A DNA stretch of 64,000 nucleotides from Gammaproteobacteria bacterium (GTDB lineage Bacteria; Pseudomonadota; Gammaproteobacteria; Steroidobacterales; Steroidobacteraceae). Of the stretch, positions 44,892 through 53,107 are shown in pieces (positions within the stretch are counted from its first letter, which is position 1; each line of letters begins with the position of its first letter). The notes beneath the pieces were generated by a model. The model saw nothing but the letters and a program-made list of their open reading frames with translations. It searched no databases and was not told the origin of the DNA. Location of the stretch: NCBI GenBank assembly GCA_017577615.1, contig PKRE01000001.1, positions 186,001-250,000 of the forward strand, in the 5' to 3' direction. The translations under genes and the position numbers were made by a program.

Positions 44892-45752
44892 TCAGAGTAC
44901 CTCGACCTTGACCCAGACGCGTTCGGATTCGCCCGCGGTCGAATGGCGACGGCCGAGGAAGCCGCTTCGTCGGTCGCTCGATGAGCTTTCGACCCCGCCG
45001 AGCTCGACCCACTCGCCCAGCCGCGCGGTGACCTGCGTCCTGAGCCGTTGCGTCTCGACGGCGCCCTCGTGGAGCGCGTCAGCGTGTTGCTCGATGTGCA
45101 GGACAACGTTCTCACCACGCACGTGAGGAATCACCAAAAAGCCGTTCGTGAGGTCGCGATACTCGGTCGTGATCCCACCCCATCGCTGGCGCCTCGGACC
45201 CGCACCGCCGATAGCGCTCGTGATAAAAGGCACGGTCGTGCCAGAAGCGATGAACGCACCGGAACCCTCGGTCACGCTGACGCTCATGACGTCATCGCGA
45301 GCGGTACGCAGCTGCGAGCCACCTGCGCGCAACGTGACGCTCGCACCGACGTCGCCGCGGCGGTCAGCATGCAGCGTTCCCGCGGCATCGAACTTCGTCC
45401 GCTCGATGTCGTCGCGCGTGCCGCGCCGTACGGACACGAGCAGCTGACGGGCTGGCTGGTCGAGGCTTTGAACCGCCGCTCGGAGCTGCGCCATATTCGC
45501 TGCCCTCGCGCGCACGAACAGGGTGTAGCCCCTTCCGGTGACAGCGTCGCCATCATCGAGGAGCGGCTCCAAGATCGGAATGATCTCTTCGGCAGGCCGG
45601 TGCTGCAGCTCGATGGTCTCGAGCGACTGCGCTGCGCCAGCTGGTGCAGCCACACCCCAAAGCATCGCGCACATGAGCGCGACGGCGACCAGCTCGATCT
45701 TCCATGGCCGCAGCGTAAGGCGACGTAATGCGAGCCCCGACCCTTCGCGCAT
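44892..45752 (-). CDS. Degenerate secretin-like exported protein
   Basis: A 286-residue protein with a signal peptide (ELVAVALMCAMLWGVAAPAG). The first mature domain is a NolW/secretin N-domain (ETIELQHRPAEEIIPILEPLL, LFVRARAANMAQLRAAVQSLD). The second half matches the start of a secretin domain only loosely (EYRDLTNGFLVIPHVRGENVV, RLGEWVELGGVESS). The canonical secretin pore end (the PxLGDIPLLG region) and the S-domain are absent; true secretins are 500-700 residues. It may be an outer-membrane or periplasmic adapter that has lost the pore. A small gene (45779-46174) lies 26 bases upstream on the same strand. Confidence 0.75.
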   Translation of the reverse strand: MREGSGLALRRLTLRPWKIELVAVALMCAMLWGVAAPAGAAQSLETIELQHRPAEEIIPILEPLLDDGDAVTGRGYTLFVRARAANMAQLRAAVQSLDQPARQLLVSVRRGTRDDIERTKFDAAGTLHADRRGDVGASVTLRAGGSQLRTARDDVMSVSVTEGSGAFIASGTTVPFITSAIGGAGPRRQRWGGITTEYRDLTNGFLVIPHVRGENVVLHIEQHADALHEGAVETQRLRTQVTARLGEWVELGGVESSSSDRRSGFLGRRHSTAGESERVWVKVEVL

Positions 45753-45778
45753 GGCAATGTCCCTGCGCGGCGTCCTCG

Positions 45779-46174
45779 TTATGGCAACTGAATCTTGCCG
45801 CCGTGACCGGGCGGCCCGCCGGTAAGATTCGGCATCCCTCCTTGCGGGATCACCAGCTGCGAGGCGGCTTGGCGACGCAGCTCTTGCAATTGCTGCACCG
45901 TGCGCTCGACCGCGGCAGCCGCTGCGCTCGCGAAGCTCGCAATGGCCTCTTCGAGCGACTGCGCCTCGATCTCGAAACTGATCGGCAGCGGCCCCATATT
46001 TGTCATCATCTCCGCTTGCCCGATGAAGAGCACGGGGCGCGTCGGATCCACGCTTCCATCGCTCTTCACCGGGGTGAGCCGACGTATGGCTCCGACTTTA
46101 CGATCGGTGAAGGTCTCTTCCAGGTACATGGAAGCCGCATCCATTTGCGGCTCCTGATTGGGATCGTCAGTCAT
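45779..46174 (-). CDS. Small hypothetical protein
   Basis: A 131-residue cytosolic-looking protein, not recognised. It has a central strand pair (RKVGAIRRLTPVKSDGSVD, PVLFIGQAEMMTNMGPLPIS) and a helical segment rich in Ala/Gln (EEAIASFASAAAAAVERTVQ), then a Gly/Pro-rich tail ending GGPPGHGGKIQLP. No signal peptide. It is likely cotranscribed with the secretin-like gene 26 bases downstream. Confidence 0.75.
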   Translation of the reverse strand: MTDDPNQEPQMDAASMYLEETFTDRKVGAIRRLTPVKSDGSVDPTRPVLFIGQAEMMTNMGPLPISFEIEAQSLEEAIASFASAAAAAVERTVQQLQELRRQAASQLVIPQGGMPNLTGGPPGHGGKIQLP

Positions 46175-46314
46175 CGATGCTCCAAAGTAAGGTGTGAGTC
46201 ATGACAGTAGACCAGCAGGATCCACCATGATCAAGCCGGCTACGGCTGGCTCAGCTTCATAGGGCTGCAAGAGCCCGGTACAATATCAATGATTACTTGC
46301 GGGGCAGTACGATC

Positions 46315-46614
46315 ATGCAGGAATCGAACAATCCCTTCAGCGAAGCTTTCGGAAAAGCCGTCGATCTTGGTAACAAGATCGCGGACATGGACGAGAAGGC
46401 GGACATCTGGGACATCGCGGACGGGCTGCTCGCCGGCGCGGTTCAATATTGGTTGTACTCCCGGCAACCCTGTGCAGACCCGAGATGCGAGGAGTGCGCG
46501 CTGATCGGCACGGCCGAGGGGCGTCTCGAGGAGCTGCAAAGATTGGTGCGACAATTCGCCGAAGAAAGCGAATACTTCCACTCACCCACAGATCGCAACG
46601 TCGGACGAGCGTAG
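46315..46614 (+). CDS. Small hypothetical protein with a Cys-x4-Cys-x2-Cys motif
   Basis: A 99-residue protein with no recognised family. The N-terminal half is helical and acidic (GNKIADMDEKADIWDIADGL). The middle carries QPCADPRCEECALIG, three close cysteines (C53, C58, C61) that might bind a metal or form a disulfide. The C-terminal part is a charged helix. The ATG at 46315 was preferred over one 18 bases earlier in frame. It is divergent from the 45779-46174 gene. Confidence 0.65.
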   Translation: MQESNNPFSEAFGKAVDLGNKIADMDEKADIWDIADGLLAGAVQYWLYSRQPCADPRCEECALIGTAEGRLEELQRLVRQFAEESEYFHSPTDRNVGRA

Positions 46615-46830
46615 GCAACTTCCCGCCCGCTTCGTGCGTTTGCTCGGCTGCGTCGTCCAGCCCGTTCTCAACGCGCTGCGGCGCAGCTTTCTTATTGTGC
46701 CTGCGTTTACCCGTGTGGACGACACGCGCATCTGCGCTCCCACGGACTCGTTTTGAGATTCAACGCACGCCGTCTTGAGTGTGATGTCCTCCAGACTTGC
46801 GCTGGGGACCACCAACCCGGAGGCCACACG
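46615..46830. other. 216-base gap
   Basis: Between two small plus-strand genes. I see no supported gene, terminator or recognisable RNA here; a weak minus-strand frame lacks a ribosome site and is judged a shadow. Confidence 0.4.
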
Positions 46831-47172
46831 ATGGGCATGCTCAAGAATCATAAGCTGCGTCATCGGGCGCACGTGTGCGCATTCAATTCGCTTCGTTTCG
46901 CTGCGCGTCTACGCGGCCAGCTGAGCGAATTCGCGCCCTCGCTGGCGGAAACGCTGCAAACCGTCGGCGAGGAGCTCGCGGCAATCGCGCGCGACGAGTG
47001 CGCAAACGAGCAGGAACGTCGACAGCTGATCGAAGGGCTGAAAAGCGCGCTGCGAGCACTCGAGCTGTCGGAGGCCGCACGAGCGCACATCGTCTCTCAG
47101 CTCGAGCCGCGCATCATGGCAGGCGAAACGACGCGCACGACCGCGGAAGCGTGGACGAGAATCGCAGTTTGA
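46831..47172 (+). CDS. Small hypothetical helical protein
   Basis: A 113-residue protein starting MGMLKNHKLRHRAHVC, with GGAGG 8 bases before the ATG. The product is almost all helix and evenly charged (RLRGQLSEFAPSLAETLQTV, DECANEQERRQLIEGLKSAL), without membrane segments or a signal. No family recognised. It is the last gene before the riboswitch leader, 248 bases upstream of it. Confidence 0.7.
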   Translation: MGMLKNHKLRHRAHVCAFNSLRFAARLRGQLSEFAPSLAETLQTVGEELAAIARDECANEQERRQLIEGLKSALRALELSEAARAHIVSQLEPRIMAGETTRTTAEAWTRIAV

Positions 47173-47420
47173 TCGTTCGCCGTCCGTCAAGAAACAGACA
47201 ATCGCTCCGGCCTTGATCGATTAAGCGAATCGGTCGCCTGCACAATAGACAAAACTGTGCAAGCAGACAACGAGCCGCAGCAGTGATCGCTGTGAGTCGC
47301 ACGATACGATGCGACATAACGCACCCGCGGTTTCTCTCGTTGCTCCTCGACCGCAGTCATATCTAAGGGGAAATCTGCATCTCACTTGACTTCTCATTGG
47401 CCCCTGCCGCAGCATCATAG
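47173..47420 (+). promoter_or_regulatory. Leader/promoter region upstream of the c-di-GMP riboswitch
   Basis: A 248-base non-coding stretch, less GC-rich than its surroundings. It should hold the promoter of the riboswitch-SPOR transcript. Candidates are TTGACT (near 47382) upstream of the aptamer and a TCATATCTAAGG patch (near 47355). Neither has a convincing partner hexamer, so no promoter is assigned. Confidence 0.35.
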
Positions 47421-47509
47421 CTGCGCAAGGGCAAACCCGCCGAAAGGCGGGGACGCAAAGCTTCCGGTCTAAAGGAGTGCTTCTCCTAAGACAGCGGGGT
47501 TGCCGCAAG
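47421..47509 (+). ncRNA. Cyclic-di-GMP-I (GEMM-I) riboswitch aptamer
   Basis: The sequence carries the full class I c-di-GMP aptamer signature in order. GGGCAAACC (47429-47437) is followed by a CCCGCC/GGCGGG stem capped by a GAAA tetraloop (47436-47451). GGACGCAAAGC (47451-47461), CCGGTCTA (47464-47471) and a GGAG/CTCC hairpin (47474-47486) come next, then AAGACAGCGGGGTTGCC (47488-47504). This matches the Vibrio Vc2-type RNA block for block, including the tetraloop and its receptor side. It is on the strand of the SPOR-domain gene, whose GTG start is about 160 bases downstream, so c-di-GMP should control that gene's expression. Whether it is an on or off switch cannot be told by eye. Confidence 0.93.
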
Positions 47510-47520
47510 TCGCTTCGCAG

Positions 47521-47537
47521 TGCGTCGCGGCGACGCA
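47521..47537 (+). promoter_or_regulatory. Hairpin in the riboswitch expression platform
   Basis: TGCGTCG (47521-47527) and CGACGCA (47531-47537) form a perfect 7-pair stem with a CGG loop, 11 bases after the aptamer. No T-run follows, so it is not a plain terminator. CGCAG just before it (47516-47520) could instead pair with CTGCG at 47421-47425, closing the aptamer. Alternative pairing between these pieces is a plausible switching mechanism. Confidence 0.5.
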
Positions 47538-47668
47538 GTTATACATAAGCAAAACAACGACGCGAACGACTCGTGCCGCAAGGGCGCGCCAGCCCTCCCC
47601 GACGGATTCTTTGCGAGTTGCCCCGAGCTCGATGCTGTGTGTGCGGCTGCAACGTTGGGGAAGAACAC

Positions 47669-49351
47669 GTGGAGAACAACAAGAGCCAGGCTTTGGCCGA
47701 ACCGAATGGTGCGCCTGCGAGCACATTGGCGGCATCGGGGGAAGCAGGCACGCCTCTGTTCCTGATCAATCTGTGCGCGTCGATGACGCCGCTGCAGCCC
47801 ATCCCTAAGGCTTTGCCTGGGCTCGAAGGCTACAAGCTCTATCAAGTCCAGCGTGTCGAAGACGGACGCACCCGCTACCGCCTGCGACTCGGCTTCTTTG
47901 CAACGGAAGCAGAAGCTGAAGAAGTGCTGCACAAGGTGCGCGAGCAGTATCCGACCGCGTTCACCGCCTGCCTGTGCGAAGAGGATCGGCGCTACACGCG
48001 CGGGTATGTCCCACCACAATCGGCAAAACCGACCCTGACCGTTGTCGCGCGTGCGCCGATGGCGACACCAACCGCTGATCGTCCTGCGCAAATAAAGCCG
48101 TCCGTATCCACTCAGGCTGCGATGACGCCGGCAACGCGCAGCGCTGCCGCCACGAAATCGTCTGCACAGATTTCGTCCTTGGTCAGTAAACCGAACGGTG
48201 CCGGCGCAGCACCCACAGCGAGTGCAGCGTCGACACCCGCAGCTGAGTCGCCTACGGCTCCACCGACCACAGTTGCATCCCGCCGCACGAACAACCCCGG
48301 CGCACGCACACACACAGACGTGCCCGAGTTGACACTGGCGGATACGCCTTCACCGCCCGCACCGCAGCGGCGCATTGCGTCCAACGAGCCATTCCACGTC
48401 GGCAAAGGCGCGCAGATTCCACCCACACAGCTTTCGTTGGCAGAAGACACCGCGCCGGCAGCAGCGCAGCGAGCATCGTCGTCGCGGCCGACCTCGAGAC
48501 AGCCGACGCTCGATGCAAGCAAGCCGACACCAAAGATCCTCCCGTCCACGCCAACGCAACAGACGGCGCACACGGGCCCGGCGCAACCATCCGGACACAT
48601 GGAGCTCGACAGCACGCAGACGATTCGCGCGCTCACTGCCGAAGAGCTGAACGACGAAGGCAAGGAGAAATGGTTCGCCATTCAGCTCGCCGTGTCCGAG
48701 TACCCCGTCAATCTGGAAACGATGCCGCACCTCGACATCTTCGAAGCCTATCGGCTGTACTCCGTCGCGACCGCTGGCAGCGGCAAGATCACCCATTCGC
48801 TGCGTCTTGGTTTCTTCCGCGAGGAAGTGTCGGCGGAGGCGGTCGCAGGCTATCTGAAGGCCTTCTTCAGCTCGCCGACTGTGATCCGAGTCAGCGTCGC
48901 AGAGCACGAGCGTTTCAAGAACGCGAAGCTGCCCACCAGACCGGCGCCTGCCGCGAAGAAGGACAACGTCATCGAGCTCGAGTCGGCGCGCAACGTGCGT
49001 GCATCGGCGGTGCCGACAGTGACCACGGAAGTCGCTCCGGGTCCGGACACGAGCGCAACCGGCACGTTCAGGCCGAACGGCACCGGCTCGTTCCGCACTG
49101 CCGACACGGCCAAACATCGTGTTCTTTCATCAGGCAGCAAATCAGTCGCGAAGCAGACAACACTGGCAACGAAGCGCTCTTCGTCGCTCATGAAGAAGAA
49201 TGCCGCGACCGGCAAGTACAAGACCAGAAAATCGCTTGCCGAGGAACTACTGGAAGAAGCGAAGGCAGTCGAGCTGTCTGAAAGCGGCATTTATAAGATG
49301 CCGAAGAACGAGTCGTTGTTGTCGCGACTGGTGGATCGACTGCGGCGGTAA
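47669..49351 (+). CDS. Two-SPOR-domain protein under c-di-GMP riboswitch control
   Basis: A 560-residue protein starting at GTG with GGGGAAG upstream. Two related SPOR-type repeats are visible. The first covers residues 25-110 (FLINLCASMTPLQPIPKALP, GYKLYQVQRVEDGRTRYRL, RLGFFATEAEAEEVL); the second covers 333-420 (WFAIQLAVSEYPVNL, EAYRLYSVATAGSGKITHSL, RLGFFREEVSAEAVAGYL). A 220-residue Thr/Ala/Pro/Ser-rich linker separates them, and a basic tail ends KNESLLSRLVDRLRR. SPOR domains normally bind denuded septal peptidoglycan in the periplasm, but no signal peptide or transmembrane helix is evident here. It could be cytosolic, with the domains used for protein contacts, or need an unrecognised export route. 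An in-frame extension to 47573 is Arg-rich and probably not coding. Confidence 0.85.
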   Translation: MENNKSQALAEPNGAPASTLAASGEAGTPLFLINLCASMTPLQPIPKALPGLEGYKLYQVQRVEDGRTRYRLRLGFFATEAEAEEVLHKVREQYPTAFTACLCEEDRRYTRGYVPPQSAKPTLTVVARAPMATPTADRPAQIKPSVSTQAAMTPATRSAAATKSSAQISSLVSKPNGAGAAPTASAASTPAAESPTAPPTTVASRRTNNPGARTHTDVPELTLADTPSPPAPQRRIASNEPFHVGKGAQIPPTQLSLAEDTAPAAAQRASSSRPTSRQPTLDASKPTPKILPSTPTQQTAHTGPAQPSGHMELDSTQTIRALTAEELNDEGKEKWFAIQLAVSEYPVNLETMPHLDIFEAYRLYSVATAGSGKITHSLRLGFFREEVSAEAVAGYLKAFFSSPTVIRVSVAEHERFKNAKLPTRPAPAAKKDNVIELESARNVRASAVPTVTTEVAPGPDTSATGTFRPNGTGSFRTADTAKHRVLSSGSKSVAKQTTLATKRSSSLMKKNAATGKYKTRKSLAEELLEEAKAVELSESGIYKMPKNESLLSRLVDRLRR

Positions 49352-49404
49352 GCGAAATGCAAGCGCGCTGTGAGAGCGGAGCGAGCGTGACAATGGGGAA
49401 GATC

Positions 49405-49455
49405 GTGCGCTAGCGCGCCTCACCCGAGCTCCAAGCCTCGCGCCCCGAGCTCAAC
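49405..49455. repeat. Gene-end G/C-rich element overlapping the lipocalin-like gene end (copy f)
   Basis: This contains GTGCGCTAGCGCGC (49405-49418), ACCCGAGCTCCAAGCC (49422-49437) and GCGCCCCGAGCTCAACGCGC (49439-49458). Unlike the other copies it lies inside the reading frame, so the last 15 or so residues of the lipocalin-like protein are encoded by it. Confidence 0.55.
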
Positions 49456-50582
49456 GCGCTAGACCGACGCCCGTATCCGGTCATCTCCAAGTAGCCCTTG
49501 CCGACATACGAGCCGCGCTCGTCGAAGACGCGCACGGCTCCCTCCCAATAGATCGTGCCGGTGCTCGCACGCGTGTCGTTTTCTTGATCGTCCATCAGCG
49601 GGGCAAGAGCAAGCGCTCTCTCGCCGAGCCGGACACGCCACTCGACCGGATATTCGATACCGCTTCGCGAAGAACGCCAACGCCGTCCGGCGGTCCACTC
49701 GATCTCTGCCGGACGAAACGTACTGACATCTCGCGATACGCCGTCACGCCAAGTGCCGATGGCCCAGTGCGCGCCACCATCGCGAGTCCTGATCTGTGCT
49801 GCCATGACGGCACTGCCATCGTCCAAATTGAGCCCGATCCAATCCCAGCCGACTGCCGCTTCATCGAGCAGCTGGCTCGACCATTCGTGATCGAACCATG
49901 CTCGACCCTTGACGCGATGGCGCCGACCTTCGATCGACAGCACACCCGTCGTGGCCAAATGAGGCAGGCTGTAGTAGTAGCTAGCAGACAGCGGATCGGG
50001 CCCTTTTTGGCTGAAGCCGTTCTCTCCCTGCAGAAGCGGCGGCTGCGTCGCACGGAGCTCGAGCTCGATCACAAAGTCTGCAGCGCGGACCGACGTGCGA
50101 TAGACATCACCTTCCCTACGCAGCGACCAGTCATCGATGTGCACGGCGAGACGGCCTTGCTCGGCTTCGGCCAAGCCGAAGCCGGCGCGCGCCGAACGTT
50201 CTGCACGCAGCAGCGCACCCTTCTTCGCATCGCTGATCGCAGCATGCGCAAACAACAACTGCTTCGCCGCAAAGCGCGACGGATTGTCTTCGTCGAGGCC
50301 GGGGCGGGCGCGGAAGAAGGTGACTTGGAAGCCACGTTCCACGCCGGCCTCATCTTCCACCCAGCCTGTGACGTACCACCATTCGGTGCGAAACTCAGGA
50401 TGACTGCCCTCGTCCTCTGGAAAGGAAATCTGGTAGCCGGGCACGACATCTGGATACTCGACTTCGGCCGCGAGCGAGCCCAGGCAGATAACAAGCGCGA
50501 TGCACAATGTGACCAGCGTGCACGCGCGTAGCCGCGCTCGACGATCCCACGTGTGGTCGTGATCACGCTCGTCCGTTGGCAT
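49410..50582 (-). CDS. Lipocalin-like exported protein (AttH/CrtC-like)
   Basis: A 390-residue protein with a signal peptide (CTLVTLCIALVICLGSLAA). It has the double-lipocalin family motifs HPEFRTEWWYVTGWVEDEAG, FFRARPG, AWFDHEWSSQLLDE and GWDWIGLNLDDGSAVM. Family members include carotenoid 1,2-hydratase and AttH, which lies beside an ABC exporter as here. The permease stop and this ATG overlap (TGATG; a GTG at 50585 is also possible). The C-terminus after GYGRR (SSALSSGREAWSSGEAR) is encoded by a gene-end repeat and is probably not part of the fold. It probably binds the hydrophobic product handled by the transporter. Confidence 0.9.
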   Translation of the reverse strand: MPTDERDHDHTWDRRARLRACTLVTLCIALVICLGSLAAEVEYPDVVPGYQISFPEDEGSHPEFRTEWWYVTGWVEDEAGVERGFQVTFFRARPGLDEDNPSRFAAKQLLFAHAAISDAKKGALLRAERSARAGFGLAEAEQGRLAVHIDDWSLRREGDVYRTSVRAADFVIELELRATQPPLLQGENGFSQKGPDPLSASYYYSLPHLATTGVLSIEGRRHRVKGRAWFDHEWSSQLLDEAAVGWDWIGLNLDDGSAVMAAQIRTRDGGAHWAIGTWRDGVSRDVSTFRPAEIEWTAGRRWRSSRSGIEYPVEWRVRLGERALALAPLMDDQENDTRASTGTIYWEGAVRVFDERGSYVGKGYLEMTGYGRRSSALSSGREAWSSGEAR

Positions 50583-53107
50583 CACCAGTCCTCACGCACC
50601 GCTTGCAGCACCTCGCTGGACATGGCCGCCCGCCCGCTCCACACGGCGATCAGCGCAGCGCTCGCGACGAGTATCAGCGACATCGCGGCCAGCAATGCGC
50701 TGGGAGCGTACAGATCCATGCTCCAATGGAATGACTGCCGATTGACGACGTAGATCAGAACCAAGCTGATCAGCGCGCCGCTCGCAAGCCCGATCAGCAC
50801 GCCGATCGTGCCCAGCAGTGCACCTTCGATCGCCAGCATCATGCCGATCTGCCCGCGCGTGAAACCGAGGTGCCGCAACATGCCGAGCTCGGCCCGTCGT
50901 GCAAGCACTTGTGCACTGATGCCGGCTGCGATCCCGAACAAGCCGATGATCACAGCGACGAGCTCGAGCACATAAGTGATCGCGAACGTGCGATCGAAGA
51001 CTGCAAGGGAGAGCTCGCGCAGCTCACGAGGCTCCCGAATGTAGTAGCCACTGTCCGCTGGCAACACGTTGCGTACTTGCCCGCGTATCTCTTCCACCGA
51101 AGCGTGCGGCTCGAGCCATAACCAAACAGTGTTGACGGCTCTATCGCCGGTGAGACGAACATAGTCGTCTGCCGGGATGACCACGGCACCGTTCTGGTGC
51201 TCGTAATCGCGCCACACCCCTTGGATGAACGCACGCAACCGACGACCGTGAAGCGACAGCTCGACGGTGTCACCCGGTTTCAGCGCATGAAGATCTGCAG
51301 CGACCTCACTCAACCACACAGGCGTTACGCCTGGCGCAGACACAGCAGTGCGGTGCGTGATCCAGAGCGTCTGCTCGATCTCCGCGGCGGGAAGCGAGCG
51401 AGCGCTGACCACGAGCGGCGGCTGATCGGGCTTGATTGTGGCGTGTGCGAGCCTGCTCGTGGCAAGCCGCGCAACGCCAGTGATGCTCGCCAATTGCGTC
51501 ACCGTGCGCTCGTCGAGATGGGCCGTTTCTCCGGCGTCTCCGAGACGGACATACAGATCCGCTGGCAAGATCTTCTGCGTCCACGTATCGAGCGAGCCGC
51601 GGAAAGATGCAACCATGATGGCCATCGCCACCATCAGGCTGAAGCTCACGACGATTGCTGACACGCTGAGCGCGGCGTAACGTGCAGTGCCAAACAGCTC
51701 GGCTATCGCAACTGCGTACGGCGGCGCTGCGCAGGACGGCAATGCGCGCAAGCACGTGCGGATCAGCACGGGCATCGCGGCCACGACGGCGACCAAGAAC
51801 AATGCGATCGAGACATAGCCCGGCAGAGGCAACCCCGCGACGGGAGGCACGAACAGCACTGTCACCGACAACACCAGCGCAACCGCAATGGCCCAGCCGC
51901 GCACTCGCACCTGCGCGCTGGTAACGTCGCCGGCTTTCAACGCGCTCGCAGTCGGGATGTCCGCCGCCTCGAGCGCCGGTCGCAGCGCGCCGACCAACGC
52001 AACCAGAATTCCGAGCGCACAGAAGAAGACGAGCTCTCCCGGTCGCGCGCTCACCTGCGCCGACGTGCCGGCAAAGTACCCGGCGCCAATGCCCGTGCCC
52101 AGCGTTCGCACGCCCAAGCGCGCAAGCAGTGTGCCGAGGGCAGTCCCGAGCACCGAACCTGTGACACCCACGAGCGCACTGGTGCAAAGCACGAACGCCA
52201 GCTGCTGTCGGCGCGTGACACCGAGCGCGTGCAGCACGGCAAGCTCGCGGCGACGACGCAAGACCGCGAGCGCCTGTGTCGAGTAGACGAAGAACCCGCC
52301 GGTGAACAGGGCGACGAGAGCAAGCGCAGTCAGGTTCGAGCGATAGGCACGTGACAGACGCAGCGCATCGTCTCCCGCCTCACCTGGAGTCGCGACACGA
52401 ACATGAGCCGGCACGCGTCGCTCGAGCTCGTGCCGTATCGCGCCCGGAGACACGCCCGCCGCAAGCCTGAGATCGATGCGCGACAAGCGTCCCAGACGAT
52501 CGAAGATGCGTTGCGCACTCGCGATATCGATCAGCCCTGCCCGCTCGCGGAGCATCTCTTGAGGCAGGATGCCTATGACCTCGAATGTGATGACATCCAG
52601 CCCGACCTGCACCTGCAACGGCTGTCCTTCTCCGAGCTGGAGCTCGCGTGCCGCCTGAGAACTCAGCAACACGGTGTTCGGGCCGAGCAGCGTGCGTCGC
52701 CGGTTGTCTGTCTCCGCGGCATCCCGCATGAACGCGGGCTGCAACTCACGATATCGAAAAGCGTCGACACCGAGGATCTTGATCGTGCCGCGCTGATAAG
52801 CCAGCCGCGCCTCGACCTCGACCACGGGGCTCGCAACCGCGATACCGTCCAGACGCGCAACTGCTGGGAAGACCGACTCGTCGAAAGACCCCTCAGTTGC
52901 GCTCAGCGACAGGTCGGCGAGGCCATACAAGCTGCGAGCGGCGAGCGAGACCTCGTCGGCGGCCACACGATTGATCAGATAGATCGACGCGCCGAGCGCC
53001 ACGCCGACCGCGATGGCGAGCATCGCAAGCAGCGTGCGGCCGACCTGTGCGCGCATCGGACCGAACACCGCTGCATCCAGCAGCGTCACGACCGTGCCGG
53101 CCATCAT
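50582..53107 (-). CDS. ABC transporter permease with two FtsX/MacB domains
   Basis: An 841-residue inner-membrane permease of the FtsX/LolCE type. An N-terminal helix (RTLLAMLAIAVGVALGASIYL) precedes a periplasmic MacB core domain, three FtsX helices (about residues 255-375), a second half with another periplasmic domain (about 470-700), and three more helices ending near 830. This fits the AttF/AttG pair merged into one chain. The gene overlaps the ATPase upstream and the lipocalin-like gene downstream (ATGA and TGATG), so the three are cotranscribed. It probably moves a lipophilic substrate or lipoprotein out of the inner membrane. Confidence 0.93.
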   Translation of the reverse strand: MMAGTVVTLLDAAVFGPMRAQVGRTLLAMLAIAVGVALGASIYLINRVAADEVSLAARSLYGLADLSLSATEGSFDESVFPAVARLDGIAVASPVVEVEARLAYQRGTIKILGVDAFRYRELQPAFMRDAAETDNRRRTLLGPNTVLLSSQAARELQLGEGQPLQVQVGLDVITFEVIGILPQEMLRERAGLIDIASAQRIFDRLGRLSRIDLRLAAGVSPGAIRHELERRVPAHVRVATPGEAGDDALRLSRAYRSNLTALALVALFTGGFFVYSTQALAVLRRRRELAVLHALGVTRRQQLAFVLCTSALVGVTGSVLGTALGTLLARLGVRTLGTGIGAGYFAGTSAQVSARPGELVFFCALGILVALVGALRPALEAADIPTASALKAGDVTSAQVRVRGWAIAVALVLSVTVLFVPPVAGLPLPGYVSIALFLVAVVAAMPVLIRTCLRALPSCAAPPYAVAIAELFGTARYAALSVSAIVVSFSLMVAMAIMVASFRGSLDTWTQKILPADLYVRLGDAGETAHLDERTVTQLASITGVARLATSRLAHATIKPDQPPLVVSARSLPAAEIEQTLWITHRTAVSAPGVTPVWLSEVAADLHALKPGDTVELSLHGRRLRAFIQGVWRDYEHQNGAVVIPADDYVRLTGDRAVNTVWLWLEPHASVEEIRGQVRNVLPADSGYYIREPRELRELSLAVFDRTFAITYVLELVAVIIGLFGIAAGISAQVLARRAELGMLRHLGFTRGQIGMMLAIEGALLGTIGVLIGLASGALISLVLIYVVNRQSFHWSMDLYAPSALLAAMSLILVASAALIAVWSGRAAMSSEVLQAVREDW

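Noticed and set aside
46582..46872. 96-codon minus-strand frame
   Set aside because: It overlaps the ends of two better plus-strand genes and lacks a ribosome site or domain.
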